DNA of 64,000 bases from Phalacrocorax aristotelis (Eukaryota; Chordata; Aves; Suliformes; Phalacrocoracidae), in contig NC_134282.1 of NCBI RefSeq assembly GCF_949628215.1, positions 10,600,223 through 10,664,222 of the forward strand. The letters are read 5' to 3'. Position numbers and translations under genes: made by a program. Position 1 is the stretch's first letter. The number at the start of each line of letters is the position of its first letter. Under the pieces are notes generated by a model that had not been told where the DNA came from, searched no databases, and saw only the letters and a program-made list of their open reading frames with translations. Of this stretch, positions 14,645 to 25,489 are shown one piece after another.

Positions 14645-15226
14645 CCTCACCGCCGCCCCGGCCGCTCTCGGTGCTGCGGGCAGAGGCACCGGGCGGGGCG
14701 GCGGGCCGGGGTGGGGGGCTGAGGGCGGCCGGCCGTGCCGCAGCGGGGGCGCACGAACCGCCCAGCTCCGCCGCGCCCCTTCCCCCGGCGGATCCGAGCC
14801 GGCTCGCTCTCCCCTCCCGCCGGCCCCGCAGCAGACCCCGGGCCCACCGTACCCCCCTGCCCGCCTGCCGCGGGCCGGTCGGGACCGGCACCCCGACGCC
14901 TCCCGCCTCGCCTCGCCGCCCGCACCGCGCTCCTCCGCCCGGCGAAACCCTCCGTTCCCACCCCCTCGGCCGCGCCGCGCCGGGCGGCGCGGGGGGCGGT
15001 GCCGGGCCGCGCCCCTCCTCCCCTCCGCCCCTCGGCGCCGGCAGCGCGGAGGGCTGGGCTGGGCCGCGCCGCTCGCTGCAGCGCTCGGCTCCGCTCCGCC
15101 GTCGAGGAGGGAGAGGCGAGAGAGAGAGGAGAGAGGGACGGGACCGCCTCGTCCAGCCCCGCCGCCCGCCGCCCGGCCCGCGCCTCGCCGCCCGCCCCGC
15201 TCGCCCCCACCGCCGCCCGCGCGAAG

Positions 15227-15358
15227 ATGGCCGGCTGGCAGAGCTACGTGGACAACCTGATGTGCGATGGCTGCTGCCAGGAGGCCGCCATTGTGGGCTA
15301 CTGCGACGCCAAGTACGTCTGGGCAGCTACGGCCGGCGGCATCTTCCAGAGCATCACG
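15227..15358 (+). CDS. PFN2: PFN2 coding exon 1 (residues 1-44)
   Basis: Encodes [10 protein letters not shown] through GGIFQSIT, the N-terminal helix and first strands of profilin, with W4, Y7 and W32 of the poly-proline-binding face. The exon ends in phase 0 at ACG|GTGAGG. The 5' UTR precedes it within the CpG island, and its start cannot be fixed from sequence alone. Eight GGC repeats followed by a run of 17 G begin 5 nt into the intron. Confidence 0.97.
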
Positions 15359-18300
15359 GTGAGGGCGGCGGCGGCGGCGGCGGCGGCGGGGGGGGGGGGG
15401 GGGGAAGTGGGGAAGGGCGAGCCCGCCTGCGGCGCCGGTTCGGCCCCGCGGGAGCGCGGCGCGGCCGTTATTGGCCGGGCGAGGCGGCGGCGCCCTGGGG
15501 ATGGGGGCACCTTGCGTGGTGGCGGGAGAAGGGGGCGGCAGGCCTGTCGGCGGGGGAGCGAGCCCGCCCCGCCGAGGGGGCCAGGCCGGCCGCGCTGCCT
15601 TATTGTCTGCGGCTGCCGGCGGCGCCGCTGCGGGAGCGGGGGCCCTTCCCGGCAGCGGGGGCGGGGGCCGCGGCTGCGGCCCGATGCGGCGGGGCCCGCC
15701 CGTGGGGCCCCCGGTGCCGTCGCGCGGGGGCCGCGGGAGGCGGCGGGAGAGGCCGCGCGGGGCGTGCGCGGCGGGGCTTGCGTAGGGCCGCCCGCGCCCG
15801 GGCCCGGCGCTGCGGCGAGGCTTACGTGCGCGGCGTAGGAGGCGTTCGTGAATGCCCACCTCGCCGCTGGCTCCATGTTTTTCACCGCCAAGATGGCGCA
15901 CTGCCATTGATTCCTCCCTCCCTTCCCCTCCCCCGCCCCTGCCCGTCTTTCGCCCCCGTCGCCGCCCCGCTCGCGCCGGCCCTGATCCCGCCACTCGCCC
16001 GACGCTGCGGAACTCGCGCCGCCCTTACATAAGGGCCGTGCGGGGCGGCCTGCCCCGGCCGACCCTCCGGCCAGCGCCGCGCCGCGCCCCACCCCGGGCG
16101 CGGCCCCGGTCCCGGTGCTGGGGCAGAGCGGGGCCGGGCAGGGCCCGCGGAGGGGTGGGCGGGCGGACCTGCGGCCGCGCAGGGCCAGGCCGGGCCATGA
16201 CTGGGGCGGGCGGGCCCGCCGTGACGCTGCACTTTGAGGCCGCCGCGTCGCGGCCGGGCCCGCCGCCGCCCGCCCCCCGCCCGACCCCCGCCCGACCCCC
16301 GCCCGACCCCCGCGCTCCCCGCCCGGGCCCTTGTGCTCCCCCTCAGGCGGGGATGGATGGCGGCGCGGCCCGCCCGCCGCCACAGGACTAGGCCCGCCGC
16401 CACTGCGGTGCGGTGCGGCGGAGGGGCGCGCTGCTGCTGCTGCAGAGGGTGGCTTGGCCACCGCCTGCCGGGAGGTGCCCCCAGCCCTGCGGGGCCCGCC
16501 GCCGCAGCTGCTCTGCGAGGGCCGAGGCAGTGCCCCCTCGGTACAGGCAGATGCAGCCGGGTGGCATCTGAGCTGATCTTTAGGGGACAGGTGCTGGCAG
16601 GGTTTTCGGTTCTGCAAAGTTAGCGCCTAAGCTGGTGTGTTCAGTCACCCAGACGCATATATCCAGTGTGTAACTGGCCTCAGTCGAGCAGTACCTCCTT
16701 TAATGAGAACTTGGATCCGAGGAGTACTGCGGACTTGGGCTGTTAAGTATTCCCAGGCAGCGGTTCCACTGCTTACAGCGGCCATAAACCAGTGCAATCT
16801 AAACTGTGACTAACAAAGCCCTGTGTATTCTGGAGCACTTCCTGGTGGGAGCAAGGTGAAATTTACTGTCTCATCCTCTCAGCACAAGACAGGACGCTTT
16901 CTAAGTGGAAATTAAACAATAAAATACTGCCGTGCTAACTCTGGACTTTTTTCTTTGACAGCCAGTAGAAATAGATATGATTGTAGGAAAAGACCGAGAG
17001 GGTTTCTTCACCAATGGTCTGACCCTTGGTGCAAAGAAGTGCTCTGTGATCAGAGATAGCCTGTATGTTGATGGTGACTGCACAATGGACATCAGGACAA
17101 AGAGTCAAGGTGGTGAGCCAACATACAATGTTGCTGTAGGCAGAGCTGGCCGAGGTAAGCATGATTTTCTTTGCTTTCAGATCACTGAATTAAGAGTGTG
17201 ACCCTAAGCATAGACTCCAGCTATTAAGAAAACCAAACTCCTGTATTTAATAGGTAATTTCAGGAAGTGATGCAAGGGGGGTGGATGGCAGTGGTCTGGC
17301 TGACAGACTAGATTTCTGCCTGGGAATCAACACTTGTCCCTGTTCCCACCTGTGTTTGCAGCTGGGTGCTAGGCTGTGAAATGGTTAAACAGATCCCAAT
17401 CTCTGACAAGCAGGAAAGAGCAGGATCTAGCTTGAAGTAAGCTTGCCAAGTATACGATAACTTGGTATCTGAAGCGTATGGTAGGGCTCTGTTAATGATT
17501 GGTAGCAAAACTAGCTTTTTTGTTCGAAACTTCTCAAAAAAGTTTATTCTGCAAAGATGTGAATTCCTTGTACGAGCTACTCCTACTTGCCTTTTAACAA
17601 GTTTTACACTAACACTTCTTGCACTTCTTATTGAGCTCTCCGAAGTCTGTCTTCAGGCAAAAAAGCCCATCCAATTTGGTATCACTGAGAAACTTGCTTT
17701 ATGTTAGTATGCCTACTCTGGTGCTCCTCGTTTAACTTCTAGTAAAACATATTACAGGGAAGGCACTAGGTTTGGATGTAGAAAATGTGCCTCAAAATAC
17801 TGTACACCTTGTGTTCAGAATACCTGGCCTAGCATTTTTTGGCTGGCTGTAGAACCAATGGGTGACCAATGGCTTTTTGCTTGTAAGTATAAAACCAAAA
17901 CTAGAGCAAAATTTCTCTATAGGCTAAAGCCAGCTGGCAGTGATACAGGCAGGATGTTTGCAGCACTGAAGTGAAACAAACGGAGTTCTGACTCTGATGC
18001 AAATTGTGAAACGCCAAGGAGGCCCATCTGTCTTAAGCTTTTTGTGAGCAAATTGCTATGTAGATGTACAATCACCTGTAGGTAGGCTGACTGCAGTATT
18101 TCCAATTACAGTATTCCTGGCTTGGGAAACAATTACTGTGCTTGTGGAAGCACGGCACTTATTGTGTCTTTGTACCTGCGGGTGACATCTGCTGGCAACA
18201 CACAAGTGGTGTTTACTGGTTTAGGAGCCTTAGGATGTTCTTGTTCACAAGACGGTTAGGACACTTCACCAAAATTGTGGGATTAGAGAGAGGGTCAGCA

Positions 18301-19293
18301 TTAAAATCTTCCCTGCGTTATGTCTTCTGCAAAAATCGTGTTTTATAGTTGTATTGTTGCATGGAAAGTCTTAGCCCGAGTCTGACCCCATGGGGTTTTT
18401 TTGGTAGTATCAAGGCAGTTGCTCTGGTTCCAAACACCAGTAGTGACCGCTACCCATAAGAATGTAAGAATACTCCCTCTTCTGCTCTTCAGAGTCACAG
18501 TTTTTCTACCTAGACTACTACTTTTGTCCCTGACAACGCTTCTTTTTCCCTGTTTTTTTTAAGACGCAGCCAGGGTTTCTTTGCTGGGTGATGATGGATG
18601 GTGCTGATGGTGGAGAGGCACCATGATGCTTTTTTGAGATGGTGGCATTTTTTTTACCAGTGAACTCTTATGAGTTACATGGTTATGTAAAATCCCTGAG
18701 GATAACTCATGCCTTCTCCCAGCCTTGTCTACATCTGTATTTTTACAAAACTCCTGTTAAACTAGCTTAATACCCAAATACTAAATCTTATATTTGAGTG
18801 TTTATTGCACTGCCTAAAACTTGCATTATTTTCTTGTCTAACACACTCTTTTTAAAACTTTTTTTCTTTTCTCTTTCAGTCTTGGTCTTTGTAATGGGCA
18901 AAGAAGGGGTCCATGGAGGCGGATTGAATAAGAAGGCATACTCAATGGCAAAATACTTGAGAGACTCTGGGTTCTAGTTGCTAGGCAGACTGTTAAGTAT
19001 TAGGGGAAGATTGCTATTAAACTTTCCTGGCGGTGAGCTTTAAACCTTACATTCTGGAAACTTTATTAGCAATGCAGGGTGATGGGGTATGAACCTGTGT
19101 CTCCTTTGTATCCCTTTGTTGGTGGGGAAAGGTGTTTTGGTTTTTTTTTTTCTTTAATTCTGTTAATTTCTGTTTTGTTTCCTTGTGTACTCCAGCATTG
19201 GTTATAGTCATGGGAAAGGAAGGTGTCCATGGAGGGACACTCAACAAGAAAGCATATGAACTGGCTTTATACCTGAGGAGGTCTGACGTCTAA
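15227..19293 (+). CDS. PFN2: Profilin 2 gene, full coding span (isoforms PFN2a and PFN2b, 140 aa each)
   Basis: Profilin 2 is a small cytosolic protein that binds actin monomers, poly-proline ligands (formins, Ena/VASP, WAVE) and phosphoinositides. It is enriched in neurons. Exons 15227-15358 and 16962-17154 encode residues 1-44 and 45-108, and codon 109 is split. Either exon 3a (18880-18977) or exon 3b (19196-19293) completes the protein. Each version is exactly 140 residues, the family length. Aromatic poly-proline-pocket residues W4, Y7 and W32 are present, and the fold is complete without frameshift. The start is fixed by the profilin N-terminus [10 protein letters not shown] and a good Kozak context (GCGAAGATGG). 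The CpG-island promoter suits a widely expressed gene. The neighbour is RNF13, convergent, as in the conserved vertebrate order. Confidence 0.97.
15364..15404 (+). repeat. (GGC)8 trinucleotide repeat followed by a 17-G homopolymer
   Basis: Read directly: eight uninterrupted GGC units at 15364-15387, then G at every position 15388-15404. It starts 5 nt inside PFN2 intron 1. Such DNA can form G-quadruplexes and is prone to length change and to sequencing or assembly error, so the exact counts are uncertain. Confidence 0.95.
16279..16311 (+). repeat. Three tandem copies of an 11-bp GC-rich unit
   Basis: GCCCGACCCCC occurs three times in perfect tandem in PFN2 intron 1, inside the CpG island. 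It is a short minisatellite seed with C-runs that could form an i-motif, or a G-quadruplex on the other strand. Confidence 0.9.
16962..17154 (+). CDS. PFN2: PFN2 coding exon 2 (residues 45-108 plus first base of codon 109)
   Basis: Encodes [15 protein letters not shown] through AVGRAGR, the central sheet and the actin-facing part of profilin. The acceptor is TTTGACAG|CCAGTA. The donor is CGAG|GTAAGC and leaves one G of codon 109. That G joins TC of exon 3a to give Val, or CA of exon 3b to give Ala. This shared phase allows either terminal exon to be used in frame. Confidence 0.97.
17155..18879 (+). other. PFN2: PFN2 intron 2
   Basis: A 1725-nt intron between exon 2 and exon 3a, and longer when 3b is chosen. 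The acceptor before 3a follows a strong pyrimidine tract (TTTTTTTCTTTTCTCTTTCAG). I see no other gene or repeat in it. Confidence 0.85.
18880..18977 (+). CDS. PFN2: PFN2 exon 3a: C-terminus of isoform PFN2a, ending in TAG
   Basis: Completes codon 109 as Val and encodes [14 protein letters not shown] through KYLRDSGF (residues 110-140), then TAG. This is the PFN2a C-terminus, the neuronal form in mammals, with aromatics Y134 and F140 that contribute to the poly-proline site. A plausible donor, GCG|GTGAGC, follows with its GT at 19033-19034. If it is used, 3a is a 153-nt cassette exon (18880-19032) spliced onto exon 3b, which would then serve as 3' UTR. An ATTAAA at 19016-19021 is a weaker alternative 3' end. 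Confidence 0.95.
19196..19293 (+). CDS. PFN2: PFN2 exon 3b: C-terminus of isoform PFN2b, ending in TAA
   Basis: Completes codon 109 as Ala and encodes [14 protein letters not shown] through YLRRSDV (residues 110-140), then TAA. It is a tandem duplicate of exon 3a: same length, same phase, and 23 of 32 residues (109-140) identical, including MGKEGVHGG and LNKKAY. It lacks the terminal aromatic of PFN2a (V140 instead of F140). In the literature the PFN2b form binds poly-proline ligands less well. The acceptor is TACTCCAG|CATTGG after a T-rich tract. The exon continues directly into the main 3' UTR. Confidence 0.95.
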
Positions 19294-20562
19294 GCAGCCT
19301 CTCCCCATCCACCTAGCAACTGTCTTCACCACCACCCAGTTGTGTTCAGTGCTACCAGACTGTAGATGGTAGTTTGTGTTTTTTATTTACCCATTTCCTA
19401 ATGTCATAATTCCAGTTACCCTTTGTTCATTTATATGTTAACCACTGTATGTAACCAAGTCCCATATCTGGCACCATTATTGCACCACAAAGATGATATG
19501 CATGATACCTTGAAAAACTTGGGAGGGGAATACACCAAGTGTAGGCTTTGCTTTGTCTTAGCAATTAGTGTGATACTGACAACTAAAACCAACTTAAATA
19601 CTAAACAAGGTGCCGATTGTACAATCTAATTTGATCAATGCCTCTTCAGCACTTTGAGCAATTACACAGCTCACTAGTCTTCCTTTCATAGAGCACGGTT
19701 GGGAGGAAAAAAGTGCATGCATATCTTTACTTCTGTCCCTCTTTTTTTTTCTTTTTTGTAAATCCACATTTGTTTGCTTACACCCATTTTTATAGTGCCT
19801 GGTTTGTTTAACCAATTTGCCACTCAAAAGCTATTAACGTTAATGTTAGTTTTGTTGTTGCACTTCTCTGCAGGCTTAAGTCTCTTATTTTTTCTTCACG
19901 ATGTCTGAAGCTTGTACTGCTTAACAAGTGCAATCACAAAACTATGAAAGGGTACAGATGCACTTCCTCCCATGACCTTAAAACCACCATCCCGAACGAA
20001 TCCCCAGAGACATTCCATCATTGCAATAGCTCAGGCACTTTTTTTTTTTTTTTTTTTGCCAGCTCCTGTTCTGTAGTTGAATTGTAAAAGGATGCCATTA
20101 TGGACATTAGATATCCCAACTTAACCATCTGGAGTGTGTCTGGTTTCAGTTTTTCATAGGACCAATTTTAATTTGCAGCTTGGGGTCGTGGGTTGGTTTT
20201 TTTTGTTGTTGTTTTTTAATATGAAACTGCAGTGTCATTGTGCAAAACTGCCACCTTCAGCTATACTGGGAGCTCTGACTGACTCCAGTCTTTCTGCCAG
20301 ATCACTTACTGGTAAAAGAGTTCTGCTGCTCTGAAGCCACTGTTTGGATGAAGGTTGGTAGTTTGAAAGCTAAACTGTCAAAACGATGCCATTTCGAATT
20401 CAAAATCTTCATTTGGCCTGTCACACCCTTGCTGCAGAAATTACGGAGTGAACTGCCTTGTGCACTAGTCATCTGAAATGTCTGTAACCAAACTCTCAGT
20501 TCAGGCACGGTACTAACCTGTATGTCCATTTAAAGAGAACTGCAGAACTCTGTATACAAAAG

Positions 20563-20568
20563 AATAAA
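20563..20568 (+). terminator. PFN2: Candidate proximal poly(A) signal AATAAA of PFN2
   Basis: A canonical hexamer in the 3' UTR, followed within about 30 nt by GT-rich sequence (GGTATTGGTTGG). This supports use as a shorter 3' end. Confidence 0.45.
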
Positions 20569-20924
20569 TGGGAGATGGTATTGGTTGGAATAACTGACTT
20601 GGCTGTCTTGTGATGAATTTTTTAATATGTATTCTGTGCCATACTATTGTTTAAAAAAAAAATGAACTGTTGCTATTGTGAGATGGATTTTAACTGACTA
20701 CGAGGGTTTCTTTCGAATGGCACTACTTTAGGGACATTCTAGTATTTGCTTCTATTGTTGGGCCTTGTGGATAATGTACAGATTTAAACAAATTCTTGTT
20801 GCTGATTTGTCCATTTCTTTCCCTGCACTTTGTTACATCTGGGATACAGTCTAACTCATCTGATTTAATATGCATTTCAAAAAATGCCATAACTATTAAA
20901 AACACCTTGTTTACAGACAGATGA

Positions 20925-20930
20925 AATAAA
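20925..20930 (+). terminator. PFN2: Candidate distal poly(A) signal AATAAA of PFN2
   Basis: A canonical hexamer with a T-rich region downstream (TGTTTGTAATTTTTTCCC at about 20956-20973). It is the best candidate for the main PFN2 mRNA end. Confidence 0.65.
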
Positions 20931-20947
20931 TTTATTCCAACCAAACA

Positions 20948-23900
20948 AAATCAGACTGTTTGTAATTTTTTCCCTACCCACAGGAGTTGTCTGAGGCCCT
21001 TCTTCATTGCATGGCTGACTACACTAATACTAGATATGAACTAGATGTAAGTGCAGTTTCTAAGACAGCAATAGTATAATATAACTTTAGTCAAAGGCCA
21101 GGCAGTCTTTGGGGTTGATCTTAAATTAGGAGGTGATTTCTCATCACTTAACTCCACATTTATCTGGCTCCGTGGCAAGGGGTTTCGCTCTGCCATGTGA
21201 ATACCCAATATGCAGTCCCTGAAACAGAAGCTGCAGGAGATCTTAGCTGCATGATCTGTTCACTAGGGTAAAAACATGCTGTCCTCCCAAAAGAATTCTA
21301 CCTGGCTTTTGGTACCTCTGCTTCCCAAGTACTCTGAAAGCAGGCCCTGTTAACAGGTGCTTTTTGAACAGCACTGGATAGCAAACAATGGGGGCTTGGG
21401 GGTGGGCAGGGAAAGAAAAGCCCAAATGACAGGAGGTTAACCTTGAGCTAAGGCTAGACTTTTCTCTGCCCTGACAATGCCAAGTTACCCAGTTCCACGC
21501 TGCTTGGGCATTACCATTGAAATGCCTTTGTTCTCCCCTATTGTCCCCTATGTCTTGGTCTTCATCTTCAGGGGAAGTGTTGCACCCACTCCTTTGCTTG
21601 GCACTAGAACCTTTGTATATGAAGTGTTTCTCTCCTCCAACTACTTGAGATGCTCAGTGGCTGAACTGTATCTGCCTGCTTAGTGCTAAAGTTAGAACAG
21701 ACTGGAACGAGCCCTTATCCCTAAGCAAGTTTACATGCAGTAGTAACTAGTACAGAGAGTGCAAACCTCTCATTTCTCCTTTTGGTTATGTTTTGCTCTA
21801 TATCTAAACCTTGTCTGGACCCAATTTAAAATTGCACTGGCATTCTGACTGGGAGGATTTCCCCCCCTCCCCCCCGGTTGGAGGGTTGTGTGTCCATCCC
21901 CAAAGCTCCTCCCTAATAAGGCCATAGCTGAAATTCACCGTAATGGTGTCTCAGAAGCAGGAATAGCTATTAGCAGTGCACACCAAGTAGTTCTCATCCC
22001 ATTCCTTATTTAACATTGTGCCTTCCTGATCAATTCCCCTCTCCCGAGCAGGTGTCTGCAGGGGCTGTCTGTATGGCACCTGTATACTTTTTTTTAGTAA
22101 TAATTAGGTGTTGCTCAAATTACTTTTCAAGTTGAATTTCCATAGCAGAATGGTGCTGTGCACCCAGTTTGCTAGGGTCTACCTAAAATACCATTATTTA
22201 ATAACCTGGACTCACAACAAATTTTACATTTAACTCCCCTTTCCAGATGAAGACAATTTAAATGCAAAGGGTTACTTCCCTGTGCTAAAAGTTTGAACAC
22301 TCAATGGTGACCTTTTTCCTTACTAAAAGGTAGTAGAAGAGATACAGTGAAACACCTTATCTCAGCCATTACAAAGTTCCATGTGAGTAACTGTTTTTAT
22401 CACTGACCCTCTTGCGCCGGGCAGGGTTGCGCTGCTTAGGCTTCCGCCTGCAGCCCATGTTGCATCACTCGGTACTGTTCCAACCACTCCAGCGGTCACA
22501 GAGCTTATCAGGCTGTACCCCTCTCACAACTTTACCACTTGATTTAGTAAAACGATTCATACGTCGTGGCAGTGAAGATGCCTGACCGGTATAGTTCTGG
22601 GTTTTGTGCTCATGGTTGGTTCCTTTTTTACCCTCTTGCTAGTCCATGAAAAACACAGGCTTTTAGAAATCTCACTTGCACACAGCTGCCTGCAATAGCT
22701 GCCAGCTCTTCAACTTCCAGCAGAACTCTCAAACTCCCAAACTCATTCACCATGGTTTACAATGCCTGCCATTTTATAAAAAAAGCTCTCTGATTGCTCA
22801 TATGCTTTAGAAGTATTGCATCTTTCCTTACGTCAGCAGTTCCCAACCCTAAGGAAGCTAAGCACCTGTCCTGCCCTGCCCTTCCCCACCCGCCCTTTTT
22901 CTTTTGTAGCATATGTTTTTATTCAAGGCTTGGGTAAAAGAAGAGAACTGACATTAGAACAGAACTTAGATGAGTGTTTAAAAAAAAAAAAACATTTTTA
23001 AAATAGAAGGGAAAGGAGTAGGAAAGATCCGTAAACTAAGAGCAATATAGAGAAGACACAGAATTGCTTCAAGTGTTTTTAAGGTTAGTTCTCAAGTTGC
23101 TCAGCCTCTCTTCAAACCGAGGAATATAATTCCCTACTGACTGAATTGCTTCACTTCCTGAAGGCTTACTTCTATCCCCAATTACTTATGCCTCTCAGAT
23201 GGCATGGCACACACTGCAAGATGGTAAACTTGTAAAGCACATAAGCGCAGCACTCAATGCTGACTTCCAGGCCATCCTCATCAGTCCCTCGCTTTCTCTG
23301 AAATACATTTATGCAGTTAATTGTCAGTGAGCTTTTTCTCTGCACCGTAATTCACAGACAGATTTTAATTATACCAGTCCTTATTAGTTAGCCTTTCAGA
23401 GGGTCTTACTTTTATAATGAACATGTTTAGAATTCTGTTAGAATCCAGTAGAAGCATCTCACTATTCTGAACTGCTGACAGCACTGCCATTTTTAGACAT
23501 TTTTAATATTAATGGTATTATTTTGCATGTAGCTACCTATTATTACTGTTTGTTCAAACACTGGCCCTGGAACTCTCCCAACATTGTGCACTGTCGAGGG
23601 TGTGTGTGAGGAGAGTTGTTTTGCTATTTAAATCTCCATTCCTTGATTGCTGACCTGTCAAGAAAAACACTTGTCAGACCCACCACTTTCTTCCAGTCAC
23701 TTTTTACTGGATTCTTCCCATCCCACACCCAACAAATTAAAGCTTACCTCCCCCTTCAAGGGCAAGTTTTAATTCCTATCCTCTTTTGGCTCCCCTTCCA
23801 AGTAGTTTGTTCTCATTATGCAACGCCAGGTTTGGTGCGAGCTTGTGTTGTGAGCAGCTAGTTACACTGGTCATACAAATACTATTTTGTGGTAACTGCC

Positions 23901-25489
23901 AAGGATACCTCTGCTGGTTTTTGCAGAGGTGATATGCTTCAGAGGTCCTGTGAAATACTTCCACCTTCAGACAGTAGTTACAGCTAATTATTAGAAGACT
24001 TTTTTTTCAACTAGGCAATCAAATGTGAACCTCTTGAAAGCACCAACATCCTATTCTCAAAGATAGCTCAACACTGAAGTTAGATTGATGGGCTTCATGT
24101 AAGTAAAAAAACTTGGGAGCCAGCTGTTCGTGGCGTATGGTGAGGAAACGGTGCTGCTTCACATGGATAACGTAGTCGGTCATAGCCTAAAGAAAAATCC
24201 CTATTTATCTTTTCCTGTGGGCCACACCTTTTTGAGACAGAAGATTCATCGAGCAAGTTTTACTGAAATATACAATTCCTACATAGAAATGCTAAGAGAT
24301 GCCTAACATTCCGAAGTATTTCTAATAATAAAGTGGTATTTCTTCTTTAATTTTTATTTTCATTCTCACCAACAAAGGCAACTGACAAGTAAACTCTATC
24401 TGTGGCACAAGGGAGGTATGGCAGGGGAAGTATCACTACAATATTTACTACCAAGGCCTGCTGAAATAAAATTTACATTAATACCATTAGGAAATTCAGA
24501 AAATGGAACAGTTTTTTAAAAACCATACAGTATACTTGGGATGGAAACAGTATATCCTTTGCTGCATGCATTTTCTCGGTATAGCATGGAGAATAGCAGG
24601 TGAGAAACTGATAGAGTGTGTAGTTTCAGTTTTTGTCATTGCAGCAAGTACTCTAACCAGAGTTACATACAGCACATTATAAAGTTTACTTCAGTTCATG
24701 GTTCTGGATCTCTTCAGGTTTTGGGGTGCCTGAAATCCAATTATGAGTAAACACAGGCACTCATAACATATGAACAGCAGGAACCTATCTGAAGAAACAT
24801 CTTTCAGCTTAGAAAGTTTTCAGAAATCAGTTTTCACATTTGGACTAGACATATGCAAGCTGAAGTGGAATTTTACATAGTGAAAATCTAGTAATACATT
24901 GTTTGTCATTAACCCCATGGATTGCTGGTGGCAGTGGTTTGAAGATGAATCATTCTTTCATTATTATCCTTTTACTATGCCTCATTCTGCAAAATAAACT
25001 TTCTCTCTCTTAGCCAGTCCCAGAGAATTGATTTCCAGTGCCAGGCTGAAGCATGGAGGGCGTAGCTGCACTGTGTATTAGGTCAGAAATAACAAATGGA
25101 AGCATCTCACCTATTACTGCCTCAGTCCAGGGATTGGTGTTTTCTGACTTCCAGAACTTGGGCTCACAGACTGCAGCTCTAAAGGTGTTGGCAGGTGGGC
25201 AGGAAATACCAGGAGCGCTCTGGTCTTCCTTCCCTCTCCCCCATACAAGTTACATGTGCAGACCCAGACTGATTCAAGCTTCTCCTCAAACTAAAAGTGA
25301 AGAAAAATGAAGGTTTTCTACGTAACTCAGTCCTCCTGCATATGGTGCTGGTCAGTACAGCACTTTGCACTGTGATATGCAGCACAGTAGGTTAATGTTT
25401 ACAAAGGGATCTTTAAAAATACTTCAACCTCAGTAACGTAGAAGAGGACACAATGAATGCAAGTAATGCAAGAGCTCAATAAATTCCTC
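20948..25489. other. Intergenic region between convergent PFN2 and RNF13
   Basis: About 4.5 kb between the inferred 3' ends of the two genes. No ORF, exon chain or recognisable transposon was found. Short open frames here have no domain character. One or both transcripts could extend into it through further poly(A) signals. Confidence 0.6.

Larger units (their letters stand above)
14585..16540. promoter_or_regulatory. PFN2: CpG island and promoter region of PFN2
   Basis: About 2 kb of very GC- and CpG-rich DNA stands out abruptly from AT-rich flanks. It contains PFN2 exon 1 (ATG at 15227) and the first 1.2 kb of intron 1. No TATA box is evident, so a dispersed-start CpG-island promoter is likely. 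A GA-rich tract at about 15101-15140 probably lies in the 5' UTR. A YY1-like core, CCAAGATGGCGC, lies at 15888-15899 in intron 1. Long open frames on both strands here (up to 586 codons) are composition artefacts of CpG-rich DNA that lacks stop codons. Confidence 0.85.
15359..16961 (+). other. PFN2: PFN2 intron 1
   Basis: A 1603-nt GT-AG intron. Its first 1.2 kb belongs to the CpG island, and its last 400 nt are of ordinary composition. It contains the GGC/G-run at 15364-15404, a YY1-like motif near 15888 and a three-copy 11-mer at 16279-16311. The acceptor is TTTGACAG|CCAGTA. Confidence 0.9.
19294..20947 (+). other. PFN2: PFN2 3' untranslated region
   Basis: About 1.65 kb from the 3b stop to a canonical AATAAA at 20925-20930. 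A proximal AATAAA lies at 20563-20568, so alternative polyadenylation is possible. The region includes a 19-T run (20039-20057) and a G/T-rich patch near 20185-20216. The cleavage position is inferred to lie 10-25 nt after the signal. Confidence 0.75.

Noticed and set aside
14234-15994. 586-codon minus-strand open frame across the PFN2 CpG island
   Set aside because: Pro/Arg/Ala/Gly-rich with no domain. Stop codons are rare in DNA this GC-rich, and comparable frames exist in several other frames of the same stretch.
14608-16032. 474-codon plus-strand open frame overlapping PFN2 exon 1 in another frame
   Set aside because: Composition artefact of the CpG island. It crosses a verified exon and intron without regard to splice sites.
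15298-16617. 439-codon minus-strand open frame in PFN2 intron 1
   Set aside because: Low-complexity Ala/Arg/Gly/Pro product of GC-rich DNA, with no family resemblance.
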